DNA of 64,000 nucleotides from Laceyella tengchongensis (GTDB lineage: Bacteria > Bacillota > Bacilli > Thermoactinomycetales > Thermoactinomycetaceae), in contig NZ_FXTU01000006.1 in NCBI RefSeq assembly GCF_900182735.1, forward strand, positions 62,001 to 126,000, in the 5' to 3' direction. The position numbers and the translations under genes are program-made. Shown here piece after piece: positions 50,246 through 58,273 of the stretch. The notes under the pieces are model-generated. The model saw only the letters and a program-made list of their open reading frames with translations, was not told where the DNA came from and ran no database searches. Each line of letters starts with the position of its first letter. Within the stretch, counting starts at the first letter, position 1.

Positions 50246-51586
50246 TCAGCGGTGGTTCAATGCATTAACCGCATTGATCAAGCCGAAACCAGATTGTTTA
50301 TCATAACCTTTTTTATAAATGTCTTCAGCAGATTGTTTGATAATCGACTTGACTTGGGTTGGGGAAATCTGGTTTTTTCCGTGTTTGGAGATCACCAAGC
50401 CCGCGACCGCCGCTACTTTGGGCGCAGCCATGGACGTGCCCGCGTACCAAGCATAGCCGTGACCCGTCACATTGTCGTTTTCATCCACAATCGGCACGGT
50501 GCTGAAGCAGAGGTAAGAACGGTCATTGTTGTTTGGACCCCGGTCTCCTCCAGGTGCCATCACATCGATTTTGCCGACCCCATAGTTGGAGTAATAGGTC
50601 AATTGTTTGTCCTTGTTACCGGCGGATACGCGAATGAGCAGATTGCTGGCCGGGTCGCGATGGGTGGCGCCACGATTTTCTTCATCGAAAAAGCGGGTCA
50701 GGCGGCCCGGGCTGGTGATGTCAGCCCCTGCGTTACCGGCGGAACCAACAACGGTGACCCCTTTCTGATGCGCGTAGGCAATCGCCTTTTTAAACAGATT
50801 CATTTCTGCGCGGATGTCGCTGGCATGGCTTTCAGGATCTTGCAAGAAGAGATAATCGCCCAAACTCATGTTAACCACATCATAATCTTTGTCAGCGGCA
50901 TATTTCAGGGCTTCAGCGATGGTTGCCGTCGAAGCGCTGCCCTCGCGGGGGAAGACTTTGAGCGCCGCGATCCCTAGAGACGGCCCCACACCCAGGGCTT
51001 TTCCATTGGCCGCGATGGCACCAGCCACATGGCTACCATGGCCTTCGTAATCTTGCGCACTTTCTCCAGGAACGAAAGATTTGGCGTCGACGATGTTGTC
51101 TTTCAAGTCAGGGTGTTCCAAATCGATGCCTGTGTCAATCACTGCAACGACAACATCTTTTTTACCTTTCCCTCCGGGAAGATTCCAGCTTGCCCCGTTT
51201 TGGGTCACTTGTTTAATGTCCCATTGATATTGGTCATAGTAAGCATGGTCTCCGTCCGTCACGGCCATCTCTTTTGCTACGGCCTTTTCCAGTTTGATGC
51301 TCAGTTGCCTTCCGGCGTTCTCCACTTCTTGGTTGGCTTGAATCTTGCTCAAAAATTGGGGATTGGATGAAGACGCTTTCACATAGGCAAGCGCAGCATC
51401 CTTTTTAAGCACGGTGCCTCCGGCTGCCTGAATGATTTGTTCGGCGTTGGCGGGAATGCCATTTCCTTTAAAGTTGATGGTGTACATTTGGCTGTGCCCG
51501 TTTGCATGCGCAGGAGTGATGGTTCCGGTGATGGCAAATGCAGTGCTGGTAATGAGAGAAAGTCCGAGTGTGAACCACTTCTTCAT
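50246..51586 (-). CDS. Secreted subtilisin-like serine protease (S8)
   Basis: A 446-residue exoprotease. A signal peptide (MKKWFTLGLSLITS to PAHA) is followed by an I9-type inhibitor propeptide (about 35-105), then the peptidase. Catalytic triad Asp151 (VIDTGIDLEHPD), His183 (EGHGSHVAG) and Ser385 (GTSMAAP), oxyanion Asn285 (GSAGN). All intact. The ATG start has an AAGGAGG site 7 bases before. It is monocistronic. Needs signal peptidase, as encoded at 3.1 kb. It resembles Vpr/AprX-like subtilases, but the exact type is not clear. Confidence 0.93.
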   Translation of the reverse strand: MKKWFTLGLSLITSTAFAITGTITPAHANGHSQMYTINFKGNGIPANAEQIIQAAGGTVLKKDAALAYVKASSSNPQFLSKIQANQEVENAGRQLSIKLEKAVAKEMAVTDGDHAYYDQYQWDIKQVTQNGASWNLPGGKGKKDVVVAVIDTGIDLEHPDLKDNIVDAKSFVPGESAQDYEGHGSHVAGAIAANGKALGVGPSLGIAALKVFPREGSASTATIAEALKYAADKDYDVVNMSLGDYLFLQDPESHASDIRAEMNLFKKAIAYAHQKGVTVVGSAGNAGADITSPGRLTRFFDEENRGATHRDPASNLLIRVSAGNKDKQLTYYSNYGVGKIDVMAPGGDRGPNNNDRSYLCFSTVPIVDENDNVTGHGYAWYAGTSMAAPKVAAVAGLVISKHGKNQISPTQVKSIIKQSAEDIYKKGYDKQSGFGLINAVNALNHR

Positions 51587-51747
51587 CTGAGTGCCTCCTT
51601 CAGCAAGATGATTAATATATAAAACAATAGGTATATTCTGCAAACAATATCGGGATTCCTATATAAATTTTTAATTAAATTATTTTCGAAAGTTGCGCTT
51701 ATCATGTTGTTTTAAATTGGAATAGGCTATGACCTATGTTCTGAAGT

Positions 51748-52329
51748 TTACTCTCCGTGCGCGTGGGTGCTCGCCGTTTGCGAACTGGAAGGGAACAGGC
51801 GGCGGTAGCGACGGTGCACCGCTTGAAAATGGGCTTGCAACTTGCCGTGAAAATAAAGGGCCGTTTTTCCGAGCAAGAAGGAAAAAACGATGGCGACTAG
51901 CGGGCTGAGCAAGCGGGGAACTTCATATGTACCGATGTTAAATGGCACCGTAGCCCCAAACAGGCGTAACAAGCCTGCTATCATCACAAGGGCTGCCGCC
52001 AAGGCAAACGCGGCGCTGGTGCCACCTAAGAAGACGGTAGCGACGGGGCTGGTCATTCCCGCTGTCGTGAAAAAAACCATTTTCTTTAACCAAACAGAAG
52101 GCCGGGTAGGTGATTGACTGAGATAATATTCTCCGATATATCCTTTGGCCAGCTCAGCGGGAGAGCCTAAAGAGGTGAGTAATGTGTCTAGCGGCTTGCC
52201 GTGTTTAACTCCCTCGCGGAGATGACTTTCAATTTCATTGACAATTTCTTGCTGTTCAGAAGGCGGTAACGGTTTCAGATGGGTTTTTAGCCGCTGGATA
52301 TAATCTTGTAGTTCTTCATTCTTCTTCAT
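51748..52329 (-). CDS. HAAS-domain (DUF1700) membrane protein
   Basis: A 193-residue protein: the N-terminal 80 residues are the HAAS signalling domain (MKKNEELQDYIQRLK, LPPSEQQEIVNEIESHLREG), followed by about three to four hydrophobic helices. HAAS proteins usually sit beside a PadR regulator, which is not seen here. Function unknown; probably envelope stress sensing (family knowledge). The ATG has a GGAGGG site; a longer upstream frame has no ribosome site. Confidence 0.8.
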   Translation of the reverse strand: MKKNEELQDYIQRLKTHLKPLPPSEQQEIVNEIESHLREGVKHGKPLDTLLTSLGSPAELAKGYIGEYYLSQSPTRPSVWLKKMVFFTTAGMTSPVATVFLGGTSAAFALAAALVMIAGLLRLFGATVPFNIGTYEVPRLLSPLVAIVFSFLLGKTALYFHGKLQAHFQAVHRRYRRLFPSSSQTASTHAHGE

Positions 52330-52417
52330 GTTGATCCCTCCATCGAAAAAATAAGTCGGGCTGATTCGTGCGCCCATGCACTGCGAGAGTGTCGCTTCTT
52401 TATTTATCCAGTCATGA

Positions 52418-52444
52418 GAAAAACCCTGCTTCAAAAAGCAGGGT
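52418..52444 (-). terminator. Rho-independent terminator of the DUF441 gene (minus strand)
   Basis: On the minus strand: stem ACCCTGCTT / AAGCAGGGT with a short TTTG loop, followed by TTTTTC; it overlaps the last base of the stop codon. Confidence 0.85.
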
Positions 52445-52899
52445 CATCGAAAAATGAATTTTAATATTTGCAGGAAGAAAGCCGTGAGGCCAGCAGCCAT
52501 GAGCGGTCCCACTGGTATTCCCCGCATGAACAAGATGCCGAAAATGGAACCCATGACCAATCCGACAATCAGTTGTGGGTCCACTTTTAATAGATCCAAC
52601 CCTTTGCCATTCATGTAAGTGGCGAGTGCCCCTCCCAACAAGGCCAAAATTCCCGGAGTGGAGGTGAAAACCATCAGCACATCTTTGGTGTTGATCCGTC
52701 CGGAGGCAAAGGGAATCAACACAGAAAGGGTCAAAAACAGCAGACCAAACTCTAACCCTCGTCGCTCTAAAGCAGGGAAATAGCGATCAAGATGAATCAG
52801 TTTTAATATTAATAAAAAGCTTGCGGCAGTGGCGATCAGAGGGGATCGACCCACGATGCCGATGATAATTAGGACGACGAGTAAAATATCGGGATTCAT
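52444..52899 (-). CDS. DUF441-family membrane protein (UPF0756, YtwI-like)
   Basis: A 151-residue hydrophobic protein with four or more spans and conserved GRSPLIATAASF and GGALATYMNGKGL segments, as in UPF0756 proteins such as YtwI. Function unknown. ATG at 52899 follows a weak GGGG site. It has its own terminator, so it is separate from the HAAS gene downstream. Confidence 0.85.
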   Translation of the reverse strand: MNPDILLVVLIIIGIVGRSPLIATAASFLLILKLIHLDRYFPALERRGLEFGLLFLTLSVLIPFASGRINTKDVLMVFTSTPGILALLGGALATYMNGKGLDLLKVDPQLIVGLVMGSIFGILFMRGIPVGPLMAAGLTAFFLQILKFIFR

Positions 52900-53018
52900 A
52901 TGGATAGCCCCTGTCCGAGGTTGTTTAGTTACACTTTATGATGGACAAGGTGGTTTTAGTCATCTTTTTCTCCAACACAGAACGGGAAGTTAATTATGAT
53001 TTGAAATATTCCAATAAT

Positions 53019-53816
53019 TTAGCGCGAGAGGAATTGAGTTAATGTGTCAGCCCGCAAGCCCCGGCGTAAAGACTCCAACGACATCACATCACTGGGTTGG
53101 ATGTTACCCAAATTGATCGAATTACCAAGTAATTGTATGAGCTGTACCTGTTGTTTGACCTGGGGCGCTTCCCATATCACATATTGTGTCGGGATCCGCT
53201 CCGCCAGTTTTTCTAGGTAGGCGCAATCCGCATTTCCCGCTTGGTCATACACGCCGATGTTTCGTCCGGACTCTCTGCTTTCCATGATCACGTATGCAGC
53301 CCCCGCTTGGCGGTCCAACGCAAACATAGAAGCAAACTCGTCGACGGTAGGATGGTAGCCGTGCATTTTTTTTCCGATTTCGGTGATGACTTGCAAGCTC
53401 ATCTGACAGGCTTGTTGCACCAATCGGTAACGGGTTTCAGCTGGGATCGTGACCGTGCCGTCCGATATTTCGACCCAATCCAATCCACAATCACGTACCA
53501 TTTGAAAATACTCATCCACTTTCCGTCGGATATAAGCGATTTCAAAAAAGGTTCCGCCAAAATAAAGATGGATGCCGTGTTGTTTACACAAAGCGATTTT
53601 CTGTTGAAGGATTTGAGGGGGGGTAATTGTGGCTGTCCCGAAAGCGAGTTTGATGAAATCGATATATTCGCCCGTGAGCTGCAAGAGGTCTTGATAGGCG
53701 GATAAGCCCAACCCTTTGTCTATCACCATGGTGCAACCCGTTGACCGGGGTTTGGCGTTATCCGCACGCGTACCACTCAAATCGGCTAGAACTTGCAATA
53801 GGCTTTTCATTTCCAT
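53019..53816 (-). CDS. comA: Phosphosulfolactate synthase
   Basis: A 265-residue TIM-barrel enzyme (ComA family, YitD in B. subtilis) that adds sulfite to phosphoenolpyruvate, giving (R)-phosphosulfolactate. Conserved pieces are TMVIDKGLG near 29, IKLAFGTATI near 56, LYFGGTFFE near 84, EISDGTVTIP near 116 and VIMESRESGRNIG near 177. In B. subtilis the product sulfolactate builds up in sporulating cells; in archaea it leads to coenzyme M. The phosphatase partner (yitC) is not adjacent. ATG at 53816 has a GGGGGAG site. The name comA does not refer to competence. Confidence 0.9.
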   Translation of the reverse strand: MEMKSLLQVLADLSGTRADNAKPRSTGCTMVIDKGLGLSAYQDLLQLTGEYIDFIKLAFGTATITPPQILQQKIALCKQHGIHLYFGGTFFEIAYIRRKVDEYFQMVRDCGLDWVEISDGTVTIPAETRYRLVQQACQMSLQVITEIGKKMHGYHPTVDEFASMFALDRQAGAAYVIMESRESGRNIGVYDQAGNADCAYLEKLAERIPTQYVIWEAPQVKQQVQLIQLLGNSINLGNIQPSDVMSLESLRRGLRADTLTQFLSR

Positions 53817-53889
53817 CACGCTCTTCTCCCCCTTACGCCGTGTTCATCTTCACTCTATTTCATAATTGGCAGGAGAAGCAAGTGCTTCT

Positions 53890-55164
53890 TTAAGCGGGAG
53901 AGAGCGGTTTTTTGCGTATGAGTAAGCGGGAACGGCCATTCTTCCCTTTGATGCGTTTGGGTGGGTGGATGATTACGTTGCATAGCCAGGCGATAAAGAA
54001 TAAGACAACGCCCAACCCGATGAATAGCAAAAAGGGACGGTTGGCCAGAGCGCCGAATGTGGGTGGTCCCATGGCGACTCCAAAAAAACGCACACTTCCA
54101 TACAGCGACGTGACGATGCCGCGCTCCTGTATACCGACCGCTGAAGTGATCATCGTATTTAAGCAAGGGAGGACCAATCCGTTTCCAATCCCGATGAATG
54201 AAACTGCGGTGATGAGCAGGGGGGCGTTTTTGGCCCAAGGGATGACGGCGATGGCCACCGCAGAAAGGCCCAGTCCGATGATGATCAGCCTTTTCATTTG
54301 CCGGGTATTCTCCTTTACATGCGAACCAGTAAAATAAGCCGTTCCGCAAAGGGTTAGCAGGGGGATGGCCAGAATGAACCCTTTTTTGATGCCATCGATG
54401 CGATACGCTGTTTCCAAGAAATCGGATAGGTGAAACAACACTCCGAACATGGTAAACATCGTCAAAGCCCCGGCGATAAACGCCACACTCATCCAATTGC
54501 CTTGCCGCTTAAAAATCTTTTTGATGTGCTCTTTGTATTGAGTCAGCGGTTGCGGTTTCTCTTTTTTGGTGGGCTCTTTGACTAGTTTCCACAAAGCGAG
54601 TGAAGCTGGAATGCATAAGAGTGGAAAAGCGAAAAACATGGCGTACCAAGTGATCAATGCAATGAGTGAGCCCAGGATGGGACTTAGCACTTTCCCAAAC
54701 GCATTGGAAGCTTCAATGATTCCCAGCGCTTTACTCCGGTTGTCTTTGGTAAACAAGTCACTCACCAACACCATGGCGATCGGAGCGGTACCAGCCGCCC
54801 CTATTCCTTGCACGATACGTGAAGCGAGCAGGAATCCGTAAGACCCCCCTCGGTAAATAGCGGAGAATCCAGCTAGCAGCCCGCCGATTCCATACAGGAT
54901 CAAACTGAAGATGATAACTTTTTTCCGGCCGATACGGTCGGACAACACTCCGGCGATCGGAATGGCCAATGCGGCGGGAATGGAAAAGAGCGTGATGAGC
55001 AAGCTCACTTGAAAGGCGTTGACGTCCAACACTTTTTCCGCAGTGGGCAAGACTGGAATCAGCATGGAGTTTCCCAAAACCATGATCAACGGGATGAAAC
55101 TCAACGTGATAAGGACAGCCCAGCTTGGCTTTGCCGTGGTTTGCGCGTTGTTTTCTTGTGGCAT
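53890..55164 (-). CDS. MFS drug/metabolite exporter
   Basis: A 424-residue major facilitator with about 12-14 hydrophobic segments. Motif A reads GVLSDRIGRKKVI near residue 72-84, and LASRIVQGIGAAGTAP matches motif B of the drug-exporter branch. A charged loop (KEPTKKEKPQP) divides the halves. C-terminal tail basic (KGKNGRSRLLIRKK). Substrate unknown. ATG follows GAGGTG. It ends 70 bases before the phosphosulfolactate synthase gene on the same strand, so the two could share a transcript; no terminator is seen between them. Confidence 0.87.
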   Translation of the reverse strand: MPQENNAQTTAKPSWAVLITLSFIPLIMVLGNSMLIPVLPTAEKVLDVNAFQVSLLITLFSIPAALAIPIAGVLSDRIGRKKVIIFSLILYGIGGLLAGFSAIYRGGSYGFLLASRIVQGIGAAGTAPIAMVLVSDLFTKDNRSKALGIIEASNAFGKVLSPILGSLIALITWYAMFFAFPLLCIPASLALWKLVKEPTKKEKPQPLTQYKEHIKKIFKRQGNWMSVAFIAGALTMFTMFGVLFHLSDFLETAYRIDGIKKGFILAIPLLTLCGTAYFTGSHVKENTRQMKRLIIIGLGLSAVAIAVIPWAKNAPLLITAVSFIGIGNGLVLPCLNTMITSAVGIQERGIVTSLYGSVRFFGVAMGPPTFGALANRPFLLFIGLGVVLFFIAWLCNVIIHPPKRIKGKNGRSRLLIRKKPLSPA

Positions 55165-55305
55165 CCCAAATTCACCTCATTTCAATCTGCTTCATCAGTT
55201 TGCCCTGAAAGGCCGGATGCTATTTGCCATTTATTGAATGGATTGGATCGGTCAGGCGGGTGGCACACTAGGAGCAAATCGAAGCCGCAAAGAGGTGAGT
55301 GAAAG

Positions 55306-55722
55306 ATGTTCGAAAGCATTAAACGTGATTTGTCCTTCATCCAAGGCTTGTTGGAAGGAGATGTGAACCATCAGCACCATGTGGAGTACCGTGGGTTGTC
55401 ACGGTTGGTTGATGTGGTGGACTTACTGGTTGAATCCGTCGAGCAATTGGAGCGCCGGTTGTCGGAGCTGGAGGAATATGTGGAGACCATCGACGAAGAC
55501 CTCAATGAACTGGAATTGCTTTGTTACGATGACGATGAGGAAGATGATGAGTGGGATCATGAGATTGAGGTGACTTGCCCTGAATGCGGTGAAGATGTCA
55601 CTATCGACGAGGACGATTTGGATGATGAAAATGTGGAGTTGTTGTGCCCCAAGTGCCACACGGTCTTGGATCTTGAGGAGATCGACGAAGAGGATGTCGA
55701 AACGGTGATCAGCGAAGATTAA
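55306..55722 (+). CDS. Acidic zinc-ribbon protein of the CD1247 family
   Basis: A 138-residue protein. The N-terminal ~35 residues (MFESIKRDLSFIQGLLEGD) match the CD1247 N-terminal domain. A coiled coil follows (about 36-72), then an acidic run and a zinc ribbon with CPEC (about 94) and CPKC (about 116). Overall very acidic. Function unknown; the domain is shared among spore-forming Firmicutes and here lies directly before the spoIIIA operon, so a link to sporulation is possible (inference). ATG follows AAAGAGGTG. Confidence 0.8.
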   Translation: MFESIKRDLSFIQGLLEGDVNHQHHVEYRGLSRLVDVVDLLVESVEQLERRLSELEEYVETIDEDLNELELLCYDDDEEDDEWDHEIEVTCPECGEDVTIDEDDLDDENVELLCPKCHTVLDLEEIDEEDVETVISED

Positions 55723-56068
55723 AAAAGCGTGATGCGGCGATCGTACCATTGTGTTGAAAGCAAGCGTCACGGGATGCCACAGGCGCGGACGATGATACTG
55801 AATGACCCGCGCCTGTAGCAGTTCAAAGAGAACATAGGAATTGATTGCACGGAAAACGCGTGGCGTTAGCCAAGAAAAAGCTCCCCTTTTCATCCATCGA
55901 TGGGAAGCCGTTCCGATCGGCAAAGGGTGTGCACATCCGGGATGAGGAAGATCATCCGATACTTTTAAGAAGATGGAATTGATAGCACATTCGAAGTGTC
56001 CCCAGAAGATACGGGGTGCTTTTTTTTTGTGGCTTAAAAACAGCGCGCTATTTTTGCGGCAACGGTTG
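55723..56068. other. Intergenic region before spoIIIAA
   Basis: No gene recognised in these 346 bases; the B. subtilis gene yqhV, which would lie here, is absent. A 10-bp stem (ACAGGCGCGG / CCGCGCCTGT, 55779-55816) and a terminator at 55995-56028 are present. Confidence 0.5.
55995..56028 (+). terminator. Terminator before the spoIIIA operon
   Basis: AGTGTCCCC pairs with GGGGTGCT, with a bulge and G-T pairs, followed by T9. It insulates the sporulation operon from vegetative read-through. Confidence 0.7.
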
Positions 56069-56097
56069 GCATAAAAGAAACAAGCTCACATATGAAT
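56069..56097 (+). promoter_or_regulatory. SigE-type promoter of the spoIIIA operon
   Basis: GCATAAA, 13 bases, then CATATGAAT fits the SigE pattern (ATA-type -35, CATAnnnT -10), 37 bases before the spoIIIAA start. In B. subtilis this operon is transcribed by SigE in the mother cell. Confidence 0.65.
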
Positions 56098-56133
56098 GGG
56101 AATAAAGAAGAACCATGGGACAGGAGGTGTTCC

Positions 56134-57105
56134 ATGCCATATCAAGCGATTTGCAAGATTCTCCCCCCAGGGCTGCGCGAAGTGATTCATTCCCTGCCGA
56201 AGGAAGTGTCCGCCACCATCGAAGAAATTCGCGTTCGTCAAGGGCGGCCCTTGGAAGTGATCACGCCGACCCATGCTTGGTTTGTGGACAAGGCAGGGTC
56301 ATTGAGCAAAAGTCCGGAATGCGCTTGGATCCCCACACGCGGTGATTGTGTCAAACTGCTTAACCTGATTAGCAATCATTCACTGTATGCGTTGGAGGAA
56401 GAGCTTAAACGCGGCTTTGTCACAATCGAAGGCGGCCATCGCATCGGTTTGGCGGGAAGAGTGGTAGTGGAACAAGGCGGGGTCAAGCATCTTCGGGACA
56501 TTACCGGCTTTAATATCCGTATCGCTCGACAAGTGAAAGGCGTTGGAGAGCGGTGGATTTCTACCGTGTTGCATGGGGGGCGGATTGAAAATCTATTGAT
56601 CGTGTCCCCACCCCAATGCGGCAAGACCACGTTGGTACGTGATTTGGCACGTTTGGCCGGCACAGGTGGACAAGGATATCCGGCATATAAAGTGGGGATT
56701 GTGGACGAACGGTCGGAAATCGCAGGATGTTTGCATGGGGTGCCACAACATGATGTCGGATTACGGACAGATGTGCTTGACGGGTGTCCCAAAGCAGAAG
56801 GGATGATGATGATGATCCGCTCCATGTCTCCTGATATTTTAGTCGTTGATGAGTTGGGGCGGGCAGAAGACACGGAGGCGATCCATGAAGCGGTCTATGC
56901 GGGGGTTTCCGTCTTCGCCACCGTTCACGGGCGTTCGGTTGAGGAATTGATGCACCGGCCCACGTTTGCCCCGCTACTGGGAGAAGGAGTATTTTCGCGC
57001 ATCATGATACTTAGTCGCGCACAGGGACCAGGGACGGTAGAGCGGGTGCTAGATGCGTCAGGACGGTTTCTTTACCCAAACCGGAGCGAGGTGGTTGCTG
57101 GGTGA
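56134..57105 (+). CDS. spoIIIAA: Stage III sporulation protein AA (ATPase)
   Basis: A 323-residue cytoplasmic ATPase like those of type II/IV secretion, powering the SpoIIIA-SpoIIQ channel from mother cell to forespore. P-loop SPPQCGKTT (158-166) and Walker B ILVVDELG near 236 are intact. EEIRVRQGRPLEV near 30-42 is typical. ATG at 56134 follows AGGAGGTG; an ATG 14 codons upstream lies inside the promoter and has no site. First gene of a complete eight-gene operon. Confidence 0.96.
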   Translation: MPYQAICKILPPGLREVIHSLPKEVSATIEEIRVRQGRPLEVITPTHAWFVDKAGSLSKSPECAWIPTRGDCVKLLNLISNHSLYALEEELKRGFVTIEGGHRIGLAGRVVVEQGGVKHLRDITGFNIRIARQVKGVGERWISTVLHGGRIENLLIVSPPQCGKTTLVRDLARLAGTGGQGYPAYKVGIVDERSEIAGCLHGVPQHDVGLRTDVLDGCPKAEGMMMMIRSMSPDILVVDELGRAEDTEAIHEAVYAGVSVFATVHGRSVEELMHRPTFAPLLGEGVFSRIMILSRAQGPGTVERVLDASGRFLYPNRSEVVAG

Positions 57106-57623
57106 TGATGAAATTGATCGGCGGATTGTTGGTGATTTTGGCTACGAGCTGGTTGGGCTTCACATTTGCCGGACGCGTGCGCGACCGCCCCAAACAGCTG
57201 AGGCAACTTCGATCGTACTTAGCCATCCTGAAAACAGAGATTGAATATGGGACAAGGCCGCTCGCTGAAGCTTGCGCTAACATCGCTTCTCAGGAGGAAA
57301 CGGCGGTGTCCCGGCTGTTTCAGGCCAGTGCCGATCAGCTGCTCAAGGGGGACGGCTCTTCCACCTATGAATGTTTTAGGCGAGCCATTGAGCAAGAGTG
57401 GCAGCGAACCGCATTACAACAATCGGAACAAACTGTGCTACTACAACTTTGTCAGGTGCTGGGATCATCAGACCGCCAAGACCAAGCGCATCATCTGACG
57501 ATGGCCTGCAATCAATTGGAGCTGGAAGAAAACCGCGCCCGTGAAGAACAAGACCGGTATGAAAAAATGTATAAAACCATGGGGGTTTTGACGGGAGTCT
57601 TGTTGGTAATCCTCATGATTTGA
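57102..57623 (+). CDS. spoIIIAB: Stage III sporulation protein AB
   Basis: A 173-residue membrane protein resembling GspF-like platform proteins of type II secretion. An N-terminal membrane span (LIGGLLVILATSWLGF), then a helical cytoplasmic part with KQLRQLRSYLAILKTEIEYG, and a C-terminal span GVLTGVLLVILMI. Starts overlap the spoIIIAA stop: GTG 57102, ATG 57105 or ATG 57108, all after GAGGTGG. Required for the feeding-tube channel during engulfment. Confidence 0.95.
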   Translation: MMMKLIGGLLVILATSWLGFTFAGRVRDRPKQLRQLRSYLAILKTEIEYGTRPLAEACANIASQEETAVSRLFQASADQLLKGDGSSTYECFRRAIEQEWQRTALQQSEQTVLLQLCQVLGSSDRQDQAHHLTMACNQLELEENRAREEQDRYEKMYKTMGVLTGVLLVILMI

Positions 57624-57649
57624 GCCAATTTTCGGAATGGAGGGTGCGT

Positions 57650-57856
57650 ATGCCGTATCATCTGGATTCGGTGTTTCAGATCGCGGGCATCGGGATTATT
57701 GTCGCGATGATCCACACCGTGCTGAAACAGATGGGAAAAGAGGATTTTGCCCACTGGGTGACGCTGTTTGGCTTTGTTGTTGTCCTCTTCATGGTGGCCA
57801 TGCTGGTGCAAGATTTGTTTCAAACCATTAAGAATGTGTTTCTGTTTCGCACATGA
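57650..57856 (+). CDS. spoIIIAC: Stage III sporulation protein AC
   Basis: A 68-residue protein with two membrane spans (VFQIAGIGIIVAMI and TLFGFVVVLFMVAML). The size and pattern match SpoIIIAC exactly. ATG at 57650 follows GGAGGGTG. The first 11 residues of a longer frame upstream lack a site. Confidence 0.94.
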   Translation: MPYHLDSVFQIAGIGIIVAMIHTVLKQMGKEDFAHWVTLFGFVVVLFMVAMLVQDLFQTIKNVFLFRT

Positions 57857-57871
57857 TGGGAGGCGATCCGC

Positions 57872-58261
57872 TTGGAAATCATCCAGGTGGTGGGGCTGGG
57901 TCTCATTGCCACGTTTCTCATCTTGATCATCAAAGAGCAGAAGCCGATTTTCGCTTTTCTTTTAGCGGCGTTTGTGGGTGTCATCATCTTCATCTCCATT
58001 GCGGGGAAAATCGCCGAGGTGCTGGGAGTGTTGCAAAGTTTGGCTCACCAAGCGCGAGTGAACGACCTATTTTTGGAAACGATCCTCAAAATTATCGGCA
58101 TCGCCTACATCGCGGAATTCGGCGCGCAAGTGACCAGGGATGCCGGGCAAGGAGCGATCGCTTCCAAAATCGAACTGGCGGGGAAAGTGTTGATCATGGT
58201 GATGGCAATCCCGATTATCACGGTGATTATTGAGACGGTCATCCGAATTTTGCCTGCGTAA
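57872..58261 (+). CDS. spoIIIAD: Stage III sporulation protein AD
   Basis: A 129-residue membrane protein with about four spans, beginning MEIIQVVGLGLIATFL and ending in an IVMAIPIITVIIETV-like span. Conserved YIAEFGAQVTRDAGQ near residues 79-93. TTG start follows GGGAGGCG. It forms part of the channel base with AC and AE. Confidence 0.95.
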   Translation: MEIIQVVGLGLIATFLILIIKEQKPIFAFLLAAFVGVIIFISIAGKIAEVLGVLQSLAHQARVNDLFLETILKIIGIAYIAEFGAQVTRDAGQGAIASKIELAGKVLIMVMAIPIITVIIETVIRILPA

Positions 58262-58273
58262 GGATGAAGATAG

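Noticed and set aside
55423..55923. 166-codon minus-strand frame
   Set aside because: Antisense shadow of the CD1247-family gene; its hydrophobic stretch mirrors the acidic run.
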